From Setoptus koraiensis (Eukaryota; Arthropoda): a stretch of 64,000 bases of DNA. Where the stretch lies: positions 19,778,001 through 19,842,000 of the forward strand of contig CM106585.1 of the NCBI GenBank assembly GCA_048013815.1, given 5' to 3'. Below are positions 58,981-64,000 of the stretch, in pieces. The position numbers and the translations under genes were made by a program. The first letter of the stretch is position 1. The number at the start of each line of letters is the position of its first letter. The notes under the pieces are model-generated. The model worked only from the letters and a program-made list of their open reading frames with translations. It was not told where the DNA came from and made no database searches.

Positions 58981-60438
58981 AATTGGTGTAATTTTGCATC
59001 AGAAGCATAAGAATATCAGTGGTTAGCAGTGGTGGCTGGCGTGTTTTCTTATAGTCTAGGGGCCCCCTGATACATTACGTAGCCAGTTGGCTAAATGGTC
59101 GAGATTTTTGCCATGAACAAGCATATTGCATCAAGCACGTGGTATTTATTTATCATTTTACAAGCGAAAATGTTGGCGCACAATTCAAACGGAAATAGCA
59201 TTTAATTTTTACTGGTCAACATCATTTCAGCGTTCGATTGATTTTCAAAGGAATGAACTTTTTTCAGCTTGAATCTTAATATTATCTCCCGCTTTGTCTG
59301 ATTTATTCTGATACTTCGTATGTCGCTTTAAAACTATTTGTGAAAAACAGTTTTGTTGTACTTTAGGCGACAGTCGGGGTTCGTATAGCTGTCGTATTAC
59401 CATCGTCCCAGATGTCACGTTCATTTTCAGATGAGTTCAGAATGCAGGTTGGAGAATGATCAGAGAAAAAACAAGTAAAAACAAGTCCAAACAAGTGTCT
59501 GCCGCTGCACTCTAATTGTGCGAACCATTTATCTATTACAAAGCTGAAAATGTCACAATCTGCGTTTTCAACCCATTGAGTGGCGTAATGTTTAGATGAG
59601 AGTAGCTCGGATGGCCATCGGGCACATATAGCTCCCGCAAGTTGCTTATCGTGAATCTCTCTAACAAGATAACTTTTTCTTGATAGAAAAGCTGTCGGAT
59701 ATTTTTCTGATGGGACGATCGTTTTGTCGAACAGCCGAAATTTTCGAGTTAATTATGACCTGATTAACTGTTACTGGCTGGATAGCACATTACACTTCTC
59801 CTTCAGTCGGGTAATGTTATACCGTTTTTATATTTTCTTTTGTCCATACACGGAAACAACAATCGCATTAATATGCGTTATTCTACTTGGATGGAAATAA
59901 TCACACAATCAAGGGGGACCATGAGGCTATAGATTCAATGAGAAGCTTGTAGAGTTCATACAGAGCAAAGAGGTTGCACTTTTGCACGCGATCAGCAGAA
60001 TCATGCGAAACATTGGCGACTGGCATATTACTACATGAGAAATTCATCGGTGATATATGGTATAGATAGGCCCAACTTGCACACTATGTCGGTTGCTAGT
60101 TGACTTTCGCCGTCGCCAAGTAATTTTACCTGGTTACCAGGTAAGTGCTATTGATCGCATTCGCTATTGTTATGCAATTGTTTGTTGTTTTGCGTTGCTC
60201 TCATGGCCACTCCTATGGCAGGCATCGATCGCTGATATCAGTATCGATATTGATTCTTATCCATGCTATTCACGGGCAAAGTGCAAGCGTTGTTCAAGCA
60301 TACACGGTTCCCCCAAGCAGTCCATCATAAACGTCGCCACGGTTTGCAACTATGTATGGACTCAAAGAACAAAGAGTACATGTACCAAAGTAATAAAGAG
60401 CTGTTTTAGTATTAATTACAATCAACGCACAGAACCAG
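58981..60438. other. Non-coding region upstream of TAMM41 and the two-TM gene
   Basis: No convincing complete gene. Towards the right, a frame from an ATG at 60172 gives a short hydrophobic, signal-like peptide (MQLFVVLRCSHG, then SLISVSILILIHAIHG) of about 52 residues. It lies in the expected 5' UTR of the next gene and may be an upstream ORF or part of an unrecognised first exon. A donor-like CAGGTAAGT is at about 60138-60146. Confidence 0.35.
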
Positions 60439-61956
60439 ATGGAAATGACGCCCATTAATCACCATCAGAACATCATACCAGCAAAGAATATCAGTATTGA
60501 GACCACGATAGAACATTCAAGTTCTGGCGAGGGGATAAGTTTTTCAAGTTCATCCCATCGTTCACTGATAGAACATTCATGCTTGTCCATTAATTTGCTT
60601 GGCGATAGAATACAAAGTGTTTATAGGCGGATTTTTCTCGAGAGTACCAGTTCGCCAGTGGTCATCGACACTGACGTTAACAATGATATCAATGATAATA
60701 GTAATGAGAATATTCTGAAGACGCCCATCAATGGGGCAACAGCGATACATTTGCAAATTGGTAATAGTTGCGAACAATCCGAAACTCCCAATGGTGTCAA
60801 TAATGAATCGAGGGGCAATACGATAATAGATAGCAAGGGCTTCAAGTTGGCAAAGTTAGTGACCGAGGTGTCTATTATACTGTTTGCTCTTGTATTACTA
60901 TTGCTGGTCATACTGATTATAGTGTTACCAGACGCTTCAGCCATAATGAAATCATACGATATAATACCAAAGATATTGTTTATGATAGGTCTAACAGTGA
61001 CACTGTTGTCATTACTTAAAAGGTTTATTTGCATGCCATTAGATAGAATATTATTGAACAATTTGATTTGGGAACCAAAGAAAACGTTAACTGATACCGT
61101 TATCGAGGATGAACAAAGAGATGTACGTGTCGCAGTCGAACATGAGCAACATCATCATGAAGATATCGATGATATGTTTGAAGACTCCAGTACTAGTGCC
61201 ACTAGTTCACTCATAAGCCAGACTAAATTAAGTCACGATGATTACGTCATGATCAAAAACCAAAGGATTGCCTATATGAAAGAAAAAATGATGCCGAAGC
61301 AACATTCAACCAGTTCAAATATAACTGATCTCGGCGTTCGTGGCACACCTAATATGGATGTAAGATGTGAGACTGGCGCCAACTTGAATAATGGGAATAG
61401 TGTCGAGTTCAATACCATCAATGGACCTAGACCACGTGTGCTAAGAAACCAGGAGTGCCATATATGCCAGAATAAACCACCCAGTAGCGATCTTTGTGGC
61501 CTTGGTGCTATCATGCAACCCGATAAAGCTGGACATAATTCGCAAATTACAGCAATAAACAAAGAATCCAATCAACAAGTGGACAAATTGGCAAATGCAA
61601 ACAAGTCTCTGGTCAGAGACACTCAATCACGCCTCACGAATACCACCGATAAAAAGCTAACCGTGATGGGTACTTCTAGTACTGGTCAACACGAGCAACA
61701 ATTTTTGCCAGATGAAATAAACGACAAAAAAACAACAATTCTATCCGAACAACACATGCACCACAAAATGACTCAGAGGAGATCATTGTCCAAGAGTCAG
61801 AAATCAGCAAAGCAAGGTCCACACAATAATATTAATGAGACAACCGATTCGGATATGGTTTCTAGTGGACGTGATAGAGTAGAACTAGACGAGTGCGGCA
61901 GAAACGCTAAAACAAACAGCAAGCGAGTTGATTTCAGATTACCAAATCAAGAATAA
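60439..61956 (+). CDS. Unknown protein with two adjacent membrane helices
   Basis: Protein of 505 residues from the ATG at 60439; I do not recognise the family. The first 135 residues are hydrophilic and Ser/Asn-rich. Two hydrophobic helices follow: about 143-165 (EVSIILFALVLLLLVILIIV) and about 177-197 (ILFMIGLTVTLLSLL). A short loop joins them, with basic residues after the second, suggesting a hairpin with both ends on the same side, probably cytosolic. The long C-terminal part is hydrophilic, His/Asp/Asn/Gln-rich and contains a CHICQ ... CGLG segment near 343-355 that might bind metal or be palmitoylated. A single long frame with sensible amino-acid use supports a real gene. It converges on the next gene with 112 bases between stops. 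Confidence 0.65.
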   Translation: MEMTPINHHQNIIPAKNISIETTIEHSSSGEGISFSSSSHRSLIEHSCLSINLLGDRIQSVYRRIFLESTSSPVVIDTDVNNDINDNSNENILKTPINGATAIHLQIGNSCEQSETPNGVNNESRGNTIIDSKGFKLAKLVTEVSIILFALVLLLLVILIIVLPDASAIMKSYDIIPKILFMIGLTVTLLSLLKRFICMPLDRILLNNLIWEPKKTLTDTVIEDEQRDVRVAVEHEQHHHEDIDDMFEDSSTSATSSLISQTKLSHDDYVMIKNQRIAYMKEKMMPKQHSTSSNITDLGVRGTPNMDVRCETGANLNNGNSVEFNTINGPRPRVLRNQECHICQNKPPSSDLCGLGAIMQPDKAGHNSQITAINKESNQQVDKLANANKSLVRDTQSRLTNTTDKKLTVMGTSSTGQHEQQFLPDEINDKKTTILSEQHMHHKMTQRRSLSKSQKSAKQGPHNNINETTDSDMVSSGRDRVELDECGRNAKTNSKRVDFRLPNQE

Positions 61957-62068
61957 TATACATATATCACTAAATATTATTTTAATACTTTTTCAGAAGA
62001 AAATGTTCTTTGCAGCACTAAAATTTGATAAATAAGCTTCTTTATAGACTTGTTGTTGTGGTTAGAAA

Positions 62069-64000
62069 CTAAATGGTGGCTTCCCATGATGTAAATTTGG
62101 CTTGTGACAAATGAATCTGATTAGATTCATCAATACTATCTGATAGATTGCCCACTACACCACCTTCCATTGTCTCATTCCCATCTAGATAATTGTTTGC
62201 TACTTGGGATGTATTTTGATTGTATTGTGATTGTAACAATGTTGGTTGGAACTGTGATAATTCATTACTGTTTGTATAATTAGGAGTTGATGAGGCATTG
62301 GGTCGCTCTAAATACAAAACATTATCCTCTTCGGGCAGTGACATTTTCTCTGATTTGAATGATTCGAAATGCATTCTCCTCTCAGTGTTTGACCTATCTA
62401 GACTCTCTATCGGTCTAGATGCCCTGAATTGATAAAAATTCAAATTTCTCCTTGTGCTCGTTTCTATATCGACACTATCATTGGATGGAGGATGTCTTCT
62501 GTGATTAGACTGCTTAGTTTGTCGTGTTGCTCGAGGACTTTTTGTGAGTTTCAAAATCAAACTTTTACTATCACCAAGCTGGCCTACTTGTGGCTTCACT
62601 GAACTATCATTAGCGACGTTCTCTAGGACTGGACTCTCATCACAAGTTGGAATTGAGGATCCTATATTGTCTTCAGACTCTTTGGACAAACCGTTCAATC
62701 GATTCAAACTATCCGACTTGTTAGATTCACCATTGTTCAGTTTGTCTGAATCTTCCGACTTCTCTATCACCAAAGCTTCTGTGTCGTTTGCTTTTCGAGC
62801 CACACAGACAACAACATCACCTTCTTGTTTTTGTATGGGCATATCGTCTGTAAAACCTGGAGGCGGCTCAAATTCTATACTGGTCTGAGTATAGGTGGTT
62901 GTTTTTATCACTGGTTTGATGACAAAATTGACTGGAGGCGATTTCTTGAAGTGGCGCCTTTTCAGTTGCGATCGTCTCGTTGTTGATATCGGCGATCCAA
63001 ATTTTACTGTTTTACCAGTTGTGGTAGGTTTATTGTGGCGCTGATCGTCAATGTTTCTAGGAACTGATGAACATTTCATTGAGCTAGTTAGTGGCTGCTC
63101 TCGAGAACACGGTACACTATGACGTGAATCGGTATTTCTTGTTGATTGCTGACAATGTTGTTGGTCGGTTTTATCCGATCTTGCATTGTCGTTCAAACAG
63201 AGTAATAATAGCTCTTGTGTGGGACAGGCAATCTTATTTGGTGATGGTTCTAATTGATTATGACAACCTGGCGATGCTTGACACAATGTTGGTTCATCAT
63301 TAGCTGATATTTGCGCAGACTTGGACGATGATTTTAAGAAACTATTCAACTGAAATGATCCTTTTTTCGGTCCACTCTTCTTCTCATCATCGGCCATTTC
63401 CACTTGTGCTGTTGCTTTGCCGGTCGATTTGTCAGTAGTTAGTTTGTTGTTATCGTCAATTTGTTGTTGTTGTTTCCCCACAACAATGTTTCCAAATATG
63501 CGTTCTGTCCATGATGGCTTCCTTTCTTGAATCATGTTGTTTTGACATTGTTTCAAGTCGCTTGTTGACTTAGATTTCACAGGCTGTTGTCTATTGTTGT
63601 AAGATTGTGATGTTGTTGTTGGCACTGTTATTACATTGGATGATTTACTATTCATGATTCTATTGGCCTCTTTCTCTCGAATACATTTAGTTTTGTAACT
63701 AGGAATGCCCGAATGATTAGCATTTCGTTCAAAACCGCCAGTAGAATCTTGTGAAGAGTCACGGGTCAATGGAATAAATTTTTGGTCTAATGCTGGTGCT
63801 GTTGCTATAGTTGCAAAACTGGTAGATGGTGTAATTTTTTTATTTGGATCTGTGGCGAATATTGGCGATTGTTGCGATGGTGATTCTATCAATTGTTTTC
63901 TTTTTGGTATTTGTGTATGATTGACAGGTAGCAATTCAACATAGGGTAGTTTAGAAATGTAATTATTGGTTGGGTAATAATGGCGATTTCGTTTGCCATT
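62069..64000 (-). CDS. Unknown hydrophilic protein, 5' part beyond the window
   Basis: The frame ends at the stop at 62069-62071 and is open to the right edge, so the N-terminus lies outside; the visible part has about 643 residues. No family recognised. It is hydrophilic and probably disordered: rich in Ser, Asn, Thr, Gln and Lys, with no membrane helix in the visible part. Features are a basic SYKTKCIREKE segment, KPSWTERIFGNIV, a Gln run, a basic RRSQLKRRHFKKSP stretch, and an acidic C-terminal third ending KFTSWEATI. It could be the cytoplasmic tail of a membrane protein or a scaffold; this is inference. No splice acceptor was needed to read to the edge. Confidence 0.65.
   Translation of the reverse strand, partial: NGKRNRHYYPTNNYISKLPYVELLPVNHTQIPKRKQLIESPSQQSPIFATDPNKKITPSTSFATIATAPALDQKFIPLTRDSSQDSTGGFERNANHSGIPSYKTKCIREKEANRIMNSKSSNVITVPTTTSQSYNNRQQPVKSKSTSDLKQCQNNMIQERKPSWTERIFGNIVVGKQQQQIDDNNKLTTDKSTGKATAQVEMADDEKKSGPKKGSFQLNSFLKSSSKSAQISANDEPTLCQASPGCHNQLEPSPNKIACPTQELLLLCLNDNARSDKTDQQHCQQSTRNTDSRHSVPCSREQPLTSSMKCSSVPRNIDDQRHNKPTTTGKTVKFGSPISTTRRSQLKRRHFKKSPPVNFVIKPVIKTTTYTQTSIEFEPPPGFTDDMPIQKQEGDVVVCVARKANDTEALVIEKSEDSDKLNNGESNKSDSLNRLNGLSKESEDNIGSSIPTCDESPVLENVANDSSVKPQVGQLGDSKSLILKLTKSPRATRQTKQSNHRRHPPSNDSVDIETSTRRNLNFYQFRASRPIESLDRSNTERRMHFESFKSEKMSLPEEDNVLYLERPNASSTPNYTNSNELSQFQPTLLQSQYNQNTSQVANNYLDGNETMEGGVVGNLSDSIDESNQIHLSQAKFTSWEATI

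Noticed and set aside
59078..59120. tRNA-like start (GTAGCCAGTTGGCTAAATGG)
   Set aside because: No anticodon arm or T-loop GTTCRA sequence follows at the right distance.

Overview
The window is nuclear DNA of an animal, most likely an arthropod. The genes are metazoan: Crk, TRMT2A, RBM7-like, LARP4-like, MEX3, MARCH5, MED20 and TAMM41. Introns that can be placed are short (about 110-180 bases) with GTAAG/AG borders, AATAAA signals follow several stops, and CAA/CAG and CA/GT repeats are everywhere. A mite or other chelicerate with a compact genome would fit, but nothing seen fixes the taxon. No plasmid, phage, CRISPR or bacterial feature was found.

Layout. 0-7 kb: a compact cluster of Crk-like (+), a short zf-HIT protein (+), TRMT2A (-), an RBM7-like protein (+) and an unknown secreted protein with one intron (+). 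7-15 kb: one giant open exon of nearly 2,000 codons made of Gln, Asn, Thr, Ser and Ala tracts, ending at a strong splice donor. 14.7-24 kb: a long GC-rich non-coding stretch with many small tandem repeats and a cluster of bZIP-like palindromes, probably an intron or regulatory region. 24-28.4 kb: a LARP4-like RRM protein (+) and an unknown basic protein (-). 28.4-36.4 kb: mostly non-coding, with a two-KH MEX3 gene.

36.45-52.7 kb: about 16 kb of extremely G-biased sequence, part of it almost pure poly-G with isolated T, followed by a T tract. It has no gene content. It is either a sequencing/assembly artefact or a very unusual strand-asymmetric tract, so linkage across it should not be trusted.

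53-64 kb: a hidden six-exon gene (-) for a secreted, extremely Lys-rich protein built from micro-exons, then MARCH5 (-, two exons), MED20 (+), TAMM41 (-), an unknown two-TM protein (+), and the 3' part of an unknown gene (-) running off the right edge.

The recognised genes are housekeeping or signalling genes packed head-to-head or tail-to-tail; there is no pathway-like cluster. Two observations stand out. One is the Lys-rich micro-exon gene, whose phases all agree although no single ORF reveals it. The other is that several conserved genes lack a hallmark domain: Crk without its first SH3, LARP4-like without a visible La motif, MEX3 without RING, and ZNHIT2-like reduced to its zinc finger.
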